DNA from: Bacteroides sp. 43_108
GTDB lineage: Bacteria; Bacteroidota; Bacteroidia; Bacteroidales; Bacteroidaceae
Assembly: GCA_001915545.1 (NCBI GenBank)
Contig: MNQS01000004.1
Coordinates: 1 to 64,000, forward strand
Reading direction: 5' to 3'
DNA: 64,000 bases
Positions within the stretch are counted from its first letter, which is position 1; each line of letters starts with the position of its first letter. Both the position numbers and the translations under genes were made by a program. Below are positions 1 through 8,557 of the stretch, piece by piece. The notes beneath the pieces are model-generated. The model did no database searches, had not been told where the DNA came from, and worked only from the letters and a program-made list of their open reading frames with translations.

Positions 1-22
1 GGAATACCTAAAGATACAAAAA

Positions 23-70
23 AGCCAGCTAATTCGCAACACTTTGTGTATGAATTAGTTGGCTAATTTT
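23..70 (+). terminator. Intrinsic terminator of a gene to the left of the window
   Basis: A 13-bp stem (23-35 with 52-64, one G-U pair) encloses a 16-nt loop and is followed by AATTTT. On the other strand it is also followed by T residues, so it may work both ways. Between it and the tsf terminator (71-202) I see no convincing gene. Confidence 0.6.
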
Positions 71-202
71 ATTCTATTTACTGAATATCCCTAAATAAAC
101 ATACGTGCGGCTTAGAACCAAATCACAGAAATACATAAAAAAGCATCAGCTACACCAGCGAGACTCGTAGAGCATATCGGATTCAAGCCGAGATACAACA
201 AT

Positions 203-234
203 AAAGGGGAAATGCCACAAGGCAAATCCCCTTT
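203..234 (-). terminator. Terminator of the rplM-rpsI-rpsB-tsf operon
   Basis: The inverted repeat AAAGGGGA...TCCCCTTT (203-216 with 221-234, a two-base internal mismatch and a 4-nt loop) lies about 30 bp past the tsf stop. On the minus strand it is followed by a T-rich stretch. Confidence 0.7.
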
Positions 235-265
235 TATAATACTTGAATTTATGTTCTGCTTTATA

Positions 266-1090
266 TTACTCAGAACGCAAAGTAAAGCGTTTGAAGTCAG
301 TAACTGTGAGGTCTTTGTCAACCTTCTGGAGGTACTGAGCAACAGTAAGCTTGTTGTCATCGATGTAAGCCTGATCAAGGAGACAAACTTCCTTGTAGAA
401 CTTAGTCATACGACCAGATGCGATGCGCTCGATCATGTTTTCAGGCTTGCCTTCTTCACGTGCCTTCTCAGCAGCGAGCTTGAACTCGTGATCCTTTACT
501 TCCTGTGGAACACCATCCTCATTCAATGCGATTGGAGCCATAGCAGCAGCCTGCATAGCAACATTCTTACCGATTGCTGGATCAACAACCTTGTTGAGAA
601 CTACCAATGTGCAAAGAGAGTTGTTGTTCATGTGGTTGTAAGCAATTACCTGCTCACCCTCAACAGTCATATATCCGTCGAGCTCCATCTTCTCTCCTGT
701 AATACCACTGCGCTCAACAACTGCATCAGCAACAGTTCCGTTGCCCATAGGCAGAGCCTTAACCTCATCAAGAGTCTTGCACTTGTTTGCAACAGCTGCA
801 TCCATGATGTCAGTAGCAAGCTTAACGAAGTCAGCATTCTTTGCAACGAAGTCAGTTTCGCACTTCAAAGCAATGATAGCACCAAAGTTGCCATCAACCT
901 TTGCAAGAACACATCCTTCAGATGCTTCGCGGTCAGAACGCTTTGCAGCTACAAGCTGACCCTTCTTGCGCAAGATTTCCATTGCCTCTTCGAGATTGCC
1001 GTCAGCCTCAGTGAGGGCCTTCTTACAGTCCATCAGACCAGCCTGTGTCATCTGACGGAGCTTATTGATTTCTGCTAATGTAACAGCCAT
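266..1090 (-). CDS. tsf: Translation elongation factor Ts
   Basis: EF-Ts is the cytoplasmic exchange factor that removes GDP from EF-Tu so that EF-Tu can reload with GTP. The 274-residue product starts with the N-terminal UBA-like helices of the family and has the core motif TDFVAKN. Its T79, D80 and F81 match the residues that push into the EF-Tu nucleotide site. Length is normal for the long bacterial form. The gene lies 133 bp downstream of rpsB in the same direction, the order seen in most bacteria. A hairpin in that gap may lower tsf transcription relative to rpsB. Confidence 0.97.
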   Translation of the reverse strand: MAVTLAEINKLRQMTQAGLMDCKKALTEADGNLEEAMEILRKKGQLVAAKRSDREASEGCVLAKVDGNFGAIIALKCETDFVAKNADFVKLATDIMDAAVANKCKTLDEVKALPMGNGTVADAVVERSGITGEKMELDGYMTVEGEQVIAYNHMNNNSLCTLVVLNKVVDPAIGKNVAMQAAAMAPIALNEDGVPQEVKDHEFKLAAEKAREEGKPENMIERIASGRMTKFYKEVCLLDQAYIDDNKLTVAQYLQKVDKDLTVTDFKRFTLRSE

Positions 1091-1129
1091 TTTCTTTATA
1101 TTTAAATTAGTGATAAATTGTTTTCAAAG

Positions 1130-1194
1130 AAAAAAAGAGTGAATGTCAATGACTTGCTCTATCGTATGGAGAACAGGCATCAACAATCACTCTT
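1130..1194 (-). terminator. Hairpin with T-run between rpsB and tsf (attenuator-like)
   Basis: Read on the minus strand, AAGAGTGA (near 1187-1194) pairs with TCACTCTT (near 1135-1142). The pairing extends imperfectly inward, and a run of seven T follows. It sits inside an operon, so it would be a partial terminator that sets the rpsB to tsf ratio, or an RNA-processing site. Confidence 0.5.
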
Positions 1195-1223
1195 ATCTTA
1201 TGTATGCAATGCGTTGATTCTGA

Positions 1224-2057
1224 TTAAGCCTCAGCTGTCTCCTCATTTGCAGCAACTTCAGAAACCTCTTCTACGGCTTCTTCCTTCTTTTCTGCACGAG
1301 CCTTGCTGCGGGCGTTCTTCTTTGCACCCTTTTCGCCTTCACCGGCAGCTTCCATATCAACCTTCTCAGCCTTTCTTTCTTCGAGACCTTCAGCGATTGC
1401 AGCACAGCAAGCATCAAGGATTACCTCGATTGACTTTGTAGCGTCATCGTTTGCAGGTATTACGAAGTCGATGTTTGAAGGATCTGAGTTAGTATCAACG
1501 ATACCGAATACAGGTATACCAAGGCGGTTAGCCTCGCGTACAGCGATGTTTTCCTTCATTACATCAACGATGAACAATGCAGAAGGAAGACGAGTAAGGT
1601 CAGCTATAGAGCCGAGGTTCTTCTCGAGCTTAGCACGCTTACGACGGATCTGAAGATTTTCTCTCTTAGAGAGCTTATCATATGTACCGTCGCTCAAAAG
1701 CTTGTCGATATTGGCCATTTTCTTGACAGCCTTGCGTATTGTTGGGAAGTTGGTAAGCATACCACCTGGCCAGCGCTCGATAACGTATGGCATATTTACA
1801 GATGCAGCCTTTTCAGCTACAACATCCTTTGCCTGTTTTTTAGTAGCAACAAATAAAATTCTTTTTCCAGACTTTGCAATCTGCTTCAATGCCTCAGCAG
1901 CATTGTCGATCTTAGCAACAGTTTTGTGAAGATCTATGATATGGATACCGTTGCGTTCCATGAATATATATGGAGCCATTGACGGATTCCACTTTCTTTT
2001 GAGGTGTCCGAAGTGACAACCAGCCTCAAGTAATGTATCGAAATTAGTTCTAGACAT
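1224..2057 (-). CDS. rpsB: 30S ribosomal protein S2 (uS2)
   Basis: S2 is a late-assembling protein of the small subunit, bound between head and body. The 277-residue product opens with the family signature around LLEAGCHFGH, and its body matches uS2 throughout, including the ERWPGGMLTNF segment. About 40 extra C-terminal residues form a charged Glu/Ala/Lys tail, common in Bacteroidetes S2 and probably disordered. The gene is preceded by rpsI (119-bp gap) and followed by tsf. S2 represses its own operon in other bacteria; no such site could be identified here. Confidence 0.97.
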   Translation of the reverse strand: MSRTNFDTLLEAGCHFGHLKRKWNPSMAPYIFMERNGIHIIDLHKTVAKIDNAAEALKQIAKSGKRILFVATKKQAKDVVAEKAASVNMPYVIERWPGGMLTNFPTIRKAVKKMANIDKLLSDGTYDKLSKRENLQIRRKRAKLEKNLGSIADLTRLPSALFIVDVMKENIAVREANRLGIPVFGIVDTNSDPSNIDFVIPANDDATKSIEVILDACCAAIAEGLEERKAEKVDMEAAGEGEKGAKKNARSKARAEKKEEAVEEVSEVAANEETAEA

Positions 2058-2176
2058 AATCTTTCTTTTAAAAATTGTTTACTTTCTTTGTTAGTTTTGT
2101 TAGAAAACCAACTTCCGAGTAGTTCTTTGCGAAATCCCGAAAGTTTAGATGCTAAACGATTTGTGCAAATCCAGCA

Positions 2177-2563
2177 TTAACGCTTACTGAACTGGAATCT
2201 GCGACGAGCCTTAGGCTGACCTGGCTTCTTACGTTCAACAGAACGTGAATCGCGAGTCATGAATCCTTCTGCACGCAAAGCCTTCTTATCTTCAGCATTG
2301 ATCTTAACGAGAGCACGTGCAATGGCAAGGCGCAAAGCCTGTGACTGGCCAGTGTATCCACCACCCTTAAGATTTACCTTGATATCATATTTTTCAGCAA
2401 CGTCGAGCAATACCAGCGGCTGCTTTACAACGAACTGTACGAGTTCTGATGGGAAATATTCTTTAAGATCTCTTTTGTTGATAGTGATCTTTCCACTACC
2501 TTCCTTAAGATATATACGTGCAACTGCGCTCTTGCGACGACCTAATGCATTTATAATTTCCAT
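2177..2563 (-). CDS. rpsI: 30S ribosomal protein S9 (uS9)
   Basis: S9 contacts the P-site tRNA anticodon loop with its C-terminal tail. The 128-residue product has the family start MEIINALGRRKSAVAR and ends in the typical RRRFQFSKR tail, whose last Lys-Arg reaches the tRNA. It begins 11 bp after the rplM stop, so the two are co-transcribed and probably translationally coupled, as in almost all bacteria. Confidence 0.97.
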   Translation of the reverse strand: MEIINALGRRKSAVARIYLKEGSGKITINKRDLKEYFPSELVQFVVKQPLVLLDVAEKYDIKVNLKGGGYTGQSQALRLAIARALVKINAEDKKALRAEGFMTRDSRSVERKKPGQPKARRRFQFSKR

Positions 2564-2574
2564 ATATCTTCAAA

Positions 2575-3036
2575 TTATTTTAACAAGTTAATATCTATTG
2601 TTTTAGGACTCTGTGCCTGCTTGTTGTGCTCTTCACCTTCGAAGATGTAGAGGTTTCTCATAAGCTGGCGACCCATACGGTTTTTAGGGAGCATACCCTT
2701 CATTGCATGACGCATGATCTTCTCATATCCATGAGGTTTCTTTGCGAGTTCTGCAGGAGTAATGCTGTGCTGACCGCTAGGATATCCAGAGAAAGTCAGA
2801 TATACCTTGTCTGTCATCTTGTTTCCCGTAAGAACGATCTTAGATGCATTGATGATAATTACATTGTCTCCACAATCCTGGCTTGGAGTGAAGCATGGCT
2901 TGTACTTACCTCTCAAAATTTTAGCGACCTTGGCGCAGAAACGTCCAAGAGTCTGATCTTTTGCGTCTACTACAACCCACTGCTTATCAGCTGTTTCAGG
3001 AGTTGCGTAGTCTGTCTTGAAACTTAAAGTGTTCAT
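2575..3036 (-). CDS. rplM: 50S ribosomal protein L13 (uL13)
   Basis: L13 is an early-assembly protein of the large subunit. The 153-residue product shows the family motifs WVVVDAKDQTLGR, INASKIVLTGNK and the HAMKGMLPKNRMGR segment. It is the first gene of the rplM-rpsI-rpsB-tsf run. A good Bacteroidetes promoter lies 140 bp upstream, which leaves a leader long enough to carry an autoregulatory RNA fold. Confidence 0.97.
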   Translation of the reverse strand: MNTLSFKTDYATPETADKQWVVVDAKDQTLGRFCAKVAKILRGKYKPCFTPSQDCGDNVIIINASKIVLTGNKMTDKVYLTFSGYPSGQHSITPAELAKKPHGYEKIMRHAMKGMLPKNRMGRQLMRNLYIFEGEEHNKQAQSPKTIDINLLK

Positions 3037-3176
3037 TTTTAAATTTAATTGTTACTACTGTTTATAATCATTTGTTCTTCATCAGCGATTCACAGACCGT
3101 GTTCCCAGCCAATAGGATACACTATCTACACACTGATTTTGGAGCGCTTTAACGCCCCTAGATAATAATCGGCTTG
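3037..3176 (-). promoter_or_regulatory. Long 5' leader of rplM, possible r-protein leader
   Basis: The promoter at 3177-3206 implies an untranslated leader of about 135 nt. It begins with a GC stem-loop (3141-3146 with 3153-3158, six pairs including one G-U), and the rest contains short complementary stretches. Ribosomal protein operons are often controlled by such leaders. That this one binds L13 or S9 is inference only. Confidence 0.35.
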
Positions 3177-3206
3177 CAAAGTTACTTTTTTTTATTTACA
3201 CCACAA
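3177..3206 (-). promoter_or_regulatory. Bacteroidetes sigma-ABfr promoter of rplM operon
   Basis: On the minus strand the -7 box TAACTTTG (3177-3184) follows a TTG -33 box (3204-3206) with a 19-bp A-rich spacer. This is a full match to the Bacteroidetes primary-sigma consensus. Confidence 0.75.
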
Positions 3207-3274
3207 AAAATATAATGGTCTTTTAACAAGAAAGATATGATACAGATGTTTACAGACTGAATTGCATATATAAA

Positions 3275-3318
3275 ACCAAAAGCGTATACATACGGAACCA
3301 TGTTCCATACATATACGC
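3275..3318 (-). terminator. Terminator of the tsaB-rseP gene run
   Basis: A 17-bp stem (3282-3298 with 3302-3318, a 3-nt loop) pairs completely in the minus-strand RNA when G-U pairs are allowed. It is followed by TTTTGGTTTT. It lies 32 bp past the rseP stop. Confidence 0.75.
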
Positions 3319-3349
3319 CTATAAACAACTATATCAAATAGATTTCACA

Positions 3350-4738
3350 TCAAAAGCCGAGAACCCTCAGAATGTCATTGGCATTAGCGAAGATGAGCAA
3401 CGCCAAGATGAAGAACATTCCGGCAACTTGCGCCCTTTCGAGGAACTTCTCGCTAGGCTTGCGTCTGGTTATAACTTCATAAAGAAGGAACAACACGTGG
3501 CCTCCATCGAATGCAGGAATAGGAAGGATATTCATGAAAGCAAGGATAATTGACAAGAATGCCGTCATATTCCAGAACTTGAACCAATCCCACTGAGCAG
3601 GGAAAAGATTTCCGATAGTAACAAAACCGCCCACACTGCGAGCGCCTTCTTTGGTGAACACATACTTAAGGTCGTTCACATATCCCTGAAGAGTTTCAAG
3701 TCCGTACTTAATTCCAGCCGGGAATGATTCAAAGAATCCGTACTCCTTTGTCGTAACCTTATACTTAGAAAGGAACGGTACGTTATAGAACCCCAAACTG
3801 AAGTCAGATGCGAGCATCACATTGACAGAATCCTTACCGTTGATTACGATAGACGCCATACGAGCCTTTACGCTGTCAGCATGAGTAGCCTGTTCACCAA
3901 GACCGTCCTGCAATCTGAGCAACTGATACTTCCAATCATTATAGTCAGATATCGGAGCACCGTTGAATGAAGTTATAACGTCGCCTTTCTTCAATCCACA
4001 AGCCATCGCAGGAGTTCCGGCAAGCACACTATCCACCATTATCGGCATCCTGTAATCTGCATATCTAGGTTCTTGCTTGAGCATCTCCAGAAGATTCATA
4101 TTTCCAGGCATATCGAGCGTAACCTCAGCACCATTACGAAGCACTGTTACAGTTGAAGCATTTGATATGTCGCGCAAAAGTGCAGTCTGGAACGTTTCCA
4201 CACGCTCGCCGTCTATGCTGACGATTATATCTCCATCCACAAAACCATCCTTATGCGCCTGTTCGTTGAACTTAAGTCCATAAACAGCATCCTCTGATTT
4301 GATATAGCTTTCGCCCCAAGTATAAAGAATCATTGAATAGATGAACAGTGCAAGTATGAAATTCACCAACACTCCACCTACCATTATAAGCAGACGCTGC
4401 CAAGCCGGCTTGCTTCGGAATTCCCAAGGTTGAGCAGGTTTCTTCATCTGCTCTGTATCCATACTTTCGTCTATCATGCCGGCTATTTTCACATAACCGC
4501 CAAAAGGAAGCCATCCCACTCCATATTCAGTCTCCTTATCCTTGAAACGCGGGAAAAAGCGCAAGAACCACTTGTCCTTGGTACTGAACAGATGGAAATA
4601 AGGGTCAAAAAACAAGAAAAACTTCTCTACCTTTACCTTAAAAAGCTTTGAAAAGAAGAAATGTCCACCTTCGTGGAGCACCACCAGCAGCGACAGAGAC
4701 AATATCAGCTGCAGTGTTTTAATCAATACTGTATCCAA
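3350..4738 (-). CDS. rseP: Site-2 family intramembrane zinc metalloprotease RseP (M50)
   Basis: RseP cuts transmembrane segments of proteins already clipped on the outside, such as anti-sigma factors and leftover signal peptides. The 462-residue product has HEGGH at residues 22-26 in the first membrane helix (zinc ligands H22 and H26, catalytic E23). The second zinc motif NILPIPAFDGGH carries the third ligand D411. Two PDZ-like segments lie between (around GFVDGDIIVSIDG and GLKKGDVITSFNG), and further membrane helices lie at both ends. It is the last gene of the run. The stop is followed by a strong terminator, and dxr ends 51 bp upstream. Confidence 0.95.
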   Translation of the reverse strand: MDTVLIKTLQLILSLSLLVVLHEGGHFFFSKLFKVKVEKFFLFFDPYFHLFSTKDKWFLRFFPRFKDKETEYGVGWLPFGGYVKIAGMIDESMDTEQMKKPAQPWEFRSKPAWQRLLIMVGGVLVNFILALFIYSMILYTWGESYIKSEDAVYGLKFNEQAHKDGFVDGDIIVSIDGERVETFQTALLRDISNASTVTVLRNGAEVTLDMPGNMNLLEMLKQEPRYADYRMPIMVDSVLAGTPAMACGLKKGDVITSFNGAPISDYNDWKYQLLRLQDGLGEQATHADSVKARMASIVINGKDSVNVMLASDFSLGFYNVPFLSKYKVTTKEYGFFESFPAGIKYGLETLQGYVNDLKYVFTKEGARSVGGFVTIGNLFPAQWDWFKFWNMTAFLSIILAFMNILPIPAFDGGHVLFLLYEVITRRKPSEKFLERAQVAGMFFILALLIFANANDILRVLGF

Positions 4739-4789
4739 AATTCATCAAATTTATTTGTAAATCAAACTTCTAAAGACAGCGCACATGCA

Positions 4790-5932
4790 TCATATCATCT
4801 CAGATGCTACAGCGCGTGCCGTCTTGTCTGTATCCATATACACATCCAAATCAGGACTTGCATCAAACGAAACCTTTTTCATAGTTTCCTCTATCACTTC
4901 GCTCATTCGGAGGAAACTTATCTTGTCTTCAAGGAAAGCCCTATTAACAACCTCGTTGGCAGCATTAACAATACAAGGCATATTTCCACCTTGCTTCAAC
5001 GCTTCATAGGCCAAAGCCAGACATCTGAAACGTTCCATGTCTGGTTCTTCGAATGTCATTCCGCCCAACTTGAAAAAGTCCAATCTGTCGAAAGAAGAAC
5101 GTAGTCTCTTTGGATAACTGAAAGCATACTGTATAGGCAAACGCATATCAGGCATGCCTAACTGAGCTTTCACCGCACCGTCCTCAAACTGCACCATGGA
5201 ATGTATGACAGATTGCGGATGCACCACAACCTGAATCTGTTCCGGAGCAACTCCGAACAACCATTTAGCCTCGATGACTTCAAATCCCTTGTTCATCATC
5301 GTTGCAGAATCTATTGTTATCTTGCTGCCCATCTTCCATGTAGGATGAGCCAAAGCCTGATCTTTTGTAACTTTTGCAATTTCCTCAAGAGAGTACTTGC
5401 GGAACGGACCGCCAGAAGCTGTCAGCAATATTTTTTCTATTCTGTTGCCGGGTTCGAGACACTGAAAGATTGCAGAATGTTCTGAATCGACAGGCAAAAT
5501 AGGAACCTTGTACTCATTTGCCAACCCGTTGATAAGTTCACCTGCAACTACCAATGTTTCCTTGTTTGCCAATGCAATGGCCTTACCTGCCTTGATTGCA
5601 CTTATGGTAGGCATCAGTCCAGCGAAACCCACCATCGAAGCAAGAACAATGTCTACGTTTCTGTCCTGTACAACTTCGCACAAGGCATTCGCTCCCGCAT
5701 AAACCTTTATAGGAAGGTCTGCCAACGCATCTCTGACAGATTCATAGAACGTCTCATCAGCAATCACAACAGCTTCCGGCTTGAAACGCCTTGCCTGCTC
5801 GATAAGCTTGCCGGCACTGCGGTTGGCAGTAAGAACATAAGCCTCATACAGGTCGCTGTGTTCTTCTATGACCTGAAGAGCCTGCGTACCGATGGAGCCG
5901 GTCGATCCCAATATCGCAATTTTTTTAGTCAT
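4790..5932 (-). CDS. dxr: 1-deoxy-D-xylulose 5-phosphate reductoisomerase
   Basis: DXR makes 2-C-methyl-D-erythritol 4-phosphate from DXP with NADPH, the committed step of the non-mevalonate isoprenoid pathway. The 380-residue length is typical. The NADPH-binding loop GSTGSIGTQ is at residues 9-17, and the family motif NKETLVVAGE and the metal-site segment PVDSEHSAIFQ are intact. The pathway is also represented by ispF at 22797. The gene lies between rimM (37-bp gap) and rseP (51-bp gap) on the same strand. DXR is the target of fosmidomycin. Confidence 0.96.
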   Translation of the reverse strand: MTKKIAILGSTGSIGTQALQVIEEHSDLYEAYVLTANRSAGKLIEQARRFKPEAVVIADETFYESVRDALADLPIKVYAGANALCEVVQDRNVDIVLASMVGFAGLMPTISAIKAGKAIALANKETLVVAGELINGLANEYKVPILPVDSEHSAIFQCLEPGNRIEKILLTASGGPFRKYSLEEIAKVTKDQALAHPTWKMGSKITIDSATMMNKGFEVIEAKWLFGVAPEQIQVVVHPQSVIHSMVQFEDGAVKAQLGMPDMRLPIQYAFSYPKRLRSSFDRLDFFKLGGMTFEEPDMERFRCLALAYEALKQGGNMPCIVNAANEVVNRAFLEDKISFLRMSEVIEETMKKVSFDASPDLDVYMDTDKTARAVASEMI

Positions 5933-5969
5933 AAAGATTCAATGATATAACAAACTGTTTTTCACGTAT

Positions 5970-6497
5970 TCAAGCCTGAAGTTCAAGAAGCCCGTCAGGC
6001 AAGTTCATAACCATGCGCTTTTGCTCGTGGTCTATATCTACAATAAATTCCTCATGCGCAGGCACCAGAACCGTCTTTCCTTCACCAATTTCGATTTCGA
6101 AAAGCCAATTCTCGGTATTATCATCTACAGCAACAATCGTCCCGATTCTGTCCCCCTCGTATTCAAAAACTTCAAACCCGACAAAATAGTACAGCGACAA
6201 CTCGTCGCCACCCTCTTCCACGGCCATTTTCTGAGGGAAATAAACATCACATCCAACAAGACGCCTGGCATCCTCCTCTGAATCAATGTCCTCAAATTTC
6301 ACGATAGCCGCCGAATCAGATCTGAAGCGATACTCTTCCATAAAAAACGGCACAAGAATCCCGTCCATATCACATATCAGGTACTCGCTGTCTGTACGGT
6401 CGAATATATCATCACTGAAAGAGAATGACACTTCCCCTTTCAAACCGTGAGGTTTAACAATCCGCCCGATTTTGTAGACTTCATCTCTGCGTATCAT
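5970..6497 (-). CDS. rimM: 16S rRNA processing/maturation factor RimM
   Basis: RimM helps assemble the head of the 30S subunit and binds S19. The 175-residue product starts with EVYKIGRIVKPHGLKGEVSF, the N-terminal beta-barrel signature. The C-terminal PRC-barrel half includes ENWLFEIEIGEGKTVLVPAH. In Bacteroidetes rimM commonly sits next to murA and dxr, as here, rather than in an rpsP-trmD-rplS cluster. The gaps are 87 bp to murA and 37 bp to dxr. Confidence 0.94.
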   Translation of the reverse strand: MIRRDEVYKIGRIVKPHGLKGEVSFSFSDDIFDRTDSEYLICDMDGILVPFFMEEYRFRSDSAAIVKFEDIDSEEDARRLVGCDVYFPQKMAVEEGGDELSLYYFVGFEVFEYEGDRIGTIVAVDDNTENWLFEIEIGEGKTVLVPAHEEFIVDIDHEQKRMVMNLPDGLLELQA

Positions 6498-6584
6498 TAT
6501 ATTATGTATATTGTTTCACTTATTCCTTATGCATATACCAAAGTTCCACTCACAGCATACGACAACAATCGCGAGAAACCGTTT

Positions 6585-7892
6585 CTACGGAATTCTCTTA
6601 ATGTCGGCACCGAGTGCAACAAGTCTGGCCTCAATATTTTCATATCCTCGGTCAATCTGCTCAATATTGCTGATCATGCTTGTGCCCTCGGCACTCAAAG
6701 CGGCAATCAGCAAAGCAATACCGGCTCTGATGTCCGGCGAGGTCATACGTGCGCCTTTCAATCTCACACGCCTGTCATGACCGATAACAACAGCTCTGTG
6801 CGGATCGCACAAAATAATCTGCGCTCCCATGTCGATAAGCTTGTCGACAAAGAACAGACGGCTCTCAAACATCTTCTGATGAATAAGCACACTGCCCTTG
6901 GCCTGCGTCGCCACAACGAGGAATACGCTTAAAAGGTCGGGAGTCAATCCCGGCCACGGAGCATCGGCGAACGACATTATGCTTCCGTCCATATACGAAG
7001 CAACCTCATAGTGCTCCTGCTCCGGTATTATTATATCATCACCGTTCCTGTGGATTTCTATACCAAGGCGTGCAAACATATCCGGAATCATGCCCAAATT
7101 GTCGTAAGACACATTGCGTATAGTCAAACTGCTTCCAGTCATAGCAGCCATACCTATGAAACTGCCCACCTCAATCATGTCAGGCAGAATAGAATGCTCT
7201 GTACCGTGCAGTTCTTCAACGCCTTCAATCGTAAGCAGATTCGAAGATATACCGCTTATCTTTGCACCCATTGCATTTAGCATATGGCACAACTGCTGTA
7301 TATACGGCTCGCAAGCGGCGTTGTAGACAGTAGTTTTACCCTTGGCCAGAACCGCAGCCATTATTATATTGGCTGTTCCTGTAACAGAAGCCTCATCAAG
7401 AAGCATATACGTACCCTGCAGGTCATCTGCGGATATCTCATATACATTTCGCGAGAAATCGTGGTTCAGCTTGGCACCAAGCTTCTGAACCCCGATGAAA
7501 TGGGTATCCAGCCTGCGGCGTCCAATCTGATCACCTCCCGGCTTAGCAATGTAAGCCTTTCTGAAGCGTCCGAGAAGCGGTCCGAGAAGAAGTATAGAAC
7601 CGCGGAGCGCGGCACACCGCTGCACGAACTCGTCGCTCATCAGATAATCCATGTCAATCTTATCAGCCTGAAAGCGGTATTCCTTCTCACCGAGTTTCAT
7701 TACTCTCACCCCCATCTTGCTCATCAGCGCAATGAGGTTGTTCACGTCCAAAATATCAGGTACATTCTTGATTACCACCGGTTCAGACGTGAGTATGGTA
7801 GCACTGATTACTTCCAGCGCCTCGTTTTTTGCTCCCTGCGGCAGAATCTCACCGGCAAGCTTCTTTCCGCCTTCAATTATGAATGATGACAC
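6585..7892 (-). CDS. murA: UDP-N-acetylglucosamine 1-carboxyvinyltransferase (MurA), Asp form
   Basis: MurA transfers enolpyruvate from PEP to UDP-GlcNAc, the first committed step of peptidoglycan synthesis. The 435-residue product has the EPT fold, with the N-terminal QGAKNEAL motif and the loop around RGSILLLGPLLGRF. The catalytic loop reads PGGDQIG, with D121 where most MurA enzymes have Cys115. This Asp form also occurs in Mycobacterium and Chlamydia; it is active and not alkylated by fosfomycin. The flanking GRRRLDTHF segment matches Bacteroidetes MurA. The gene is in a run with tsaB, the DUF4290 gene, rimM, dxr and rseP. Confidence 0.95.
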   Translation of the reverse strand: MSSFIIEGGKKLAGEILPQGAKNEALEVISATILTSEPVVIKNVPDILDVNNLIALMSKMGVRVMKLGEKEYRFQADKIDMDYLMSDEFVQRCAALRGSILLLGPLLGRFRKAYIAKPGGDQIGRRRLDTHFIGVQKLGAKLNHDFSRNVYEISADDLQGTYMLLDEASVTGTANIIMAAVLAKGKTTVYNAACEPYIQQLCHMLNAMGAKISGISSNLLTIEGVEELHGTEHSILPDMIEVGSFIGMAAMTGSSLTIRNVSYDNLGMIPDMFARLGIEIHRNGDDIIIPEQEHYEVASYMDGSIMSFADAPWPGLTPDLLSVFLVVATQAKGSVLIHQKMFESRLFFVDKLIDMGAQIILCDPHRAVVIGHDRRVRLKGARMTSPDIRAGIALLIAALSAEGTSMISNIEQIDRGYENIEARLVALGADIKRIP

Positions 7893-7966
7893 TTATCTGG
7901 TAATTTTATTTATTTCAGTACTATAATAATCTATCAAGTTCTTCAAAATGACACGCCGCAAGCCCA

Positions 7967-8557
7967 TCATTTTCTTTTTTTCTTCTTAGCCTGCTGAACG
8001 TTTCCGAAAAGCGAATTGTCAGGAATAAAATCAAAGTTGTCCGCCTTCAGGTCAACCTTACCATCCGTTGCCCTTGCAAGATCCTCAAGAATCTTATCGT
8101 CATCGAGCGCATCGCGATTCCAGCTGGCAAGGCTTCTCTTCATCTGGTTGGCAACCAGTCCAGCCAATTCGACACGTTCGTCTTCGTCTTCAATCTCCGA
8201 CAATTTTCTGATGAGAGACTCAACGATATATCCGTAATGCCTCTTCTCTATCTTATGCTGAGGATAAGGCAGACGTTCACGCTTGTCTTTCGCCTCTTCA
8301 TGGTGGACGATTTCAACCGGATAATCTATGTCAAGTTCATAGTCGGCCATAGCTGCCAGATGATTCCACAATTTGTTTCGCAGTTCATCCGGATCGGTTC
8401 TCTGTTCCTGCATATTGGCCATAAGAGCTATGATAGTATTGGCACAGTTCTGTCGTTCAGCCCTGTCGCCGATGGTCTTTGCATAATCGACCATCTGCTG
8501 AATGCATCTTCCGTATTCAGGCAGTATGAGTTTTTTTCTTTGCGTATTGTAATCCAT
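7967..8557 (-). CDS. DUF4290 family protein
   Basis: This is a small Bacteroidetes-restricted family of unknown function, recognised by the opening MDYNTQRKKLILPEYGR. The 196-residue product is mostly helical and ends in a basic KKKKRK tail, which could bind nucleic acid. I chose the ATG at 8557 because it overlaps the tsaB stop in a TGATG junction, a standard coupling arrangement. A GTG one codon upstream (8560) is the alternative. Its fixed place between tsaB and murA suggests a housekeeping role. Confidence 0.85.
   Translation of the reverse strand: MDYNTQRKKLILPEYGRCIQQMVDYAKTIGDRAERQNCANTIIALMANMQEQRTDPDELRNKLWNHLAAMADYELDIDYPVEIVHHEEAKDKRERLPYPQHKIEKRHYGYIVESLIRKLSEIEDEDERVELAGLVANQMKRSLASWNRDALDDDKILEDLARATDGKVDLKADNFDFIPDNSLFGNVQQAKKKKRK

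Noticed and set aside
120..197. tRNA-like stretch (TTCAAG loop, GGTGTAGCTG on the other strand)
   Set aside because: Neither strand folds into a full cloverleaf: the T-arm is one base out of register and no acceptor stem is present.
212..1078. Long open frame opposite tsf
   Set aside because: It mirrors the codon pattern of tsf and matches no family; tsf is certain.
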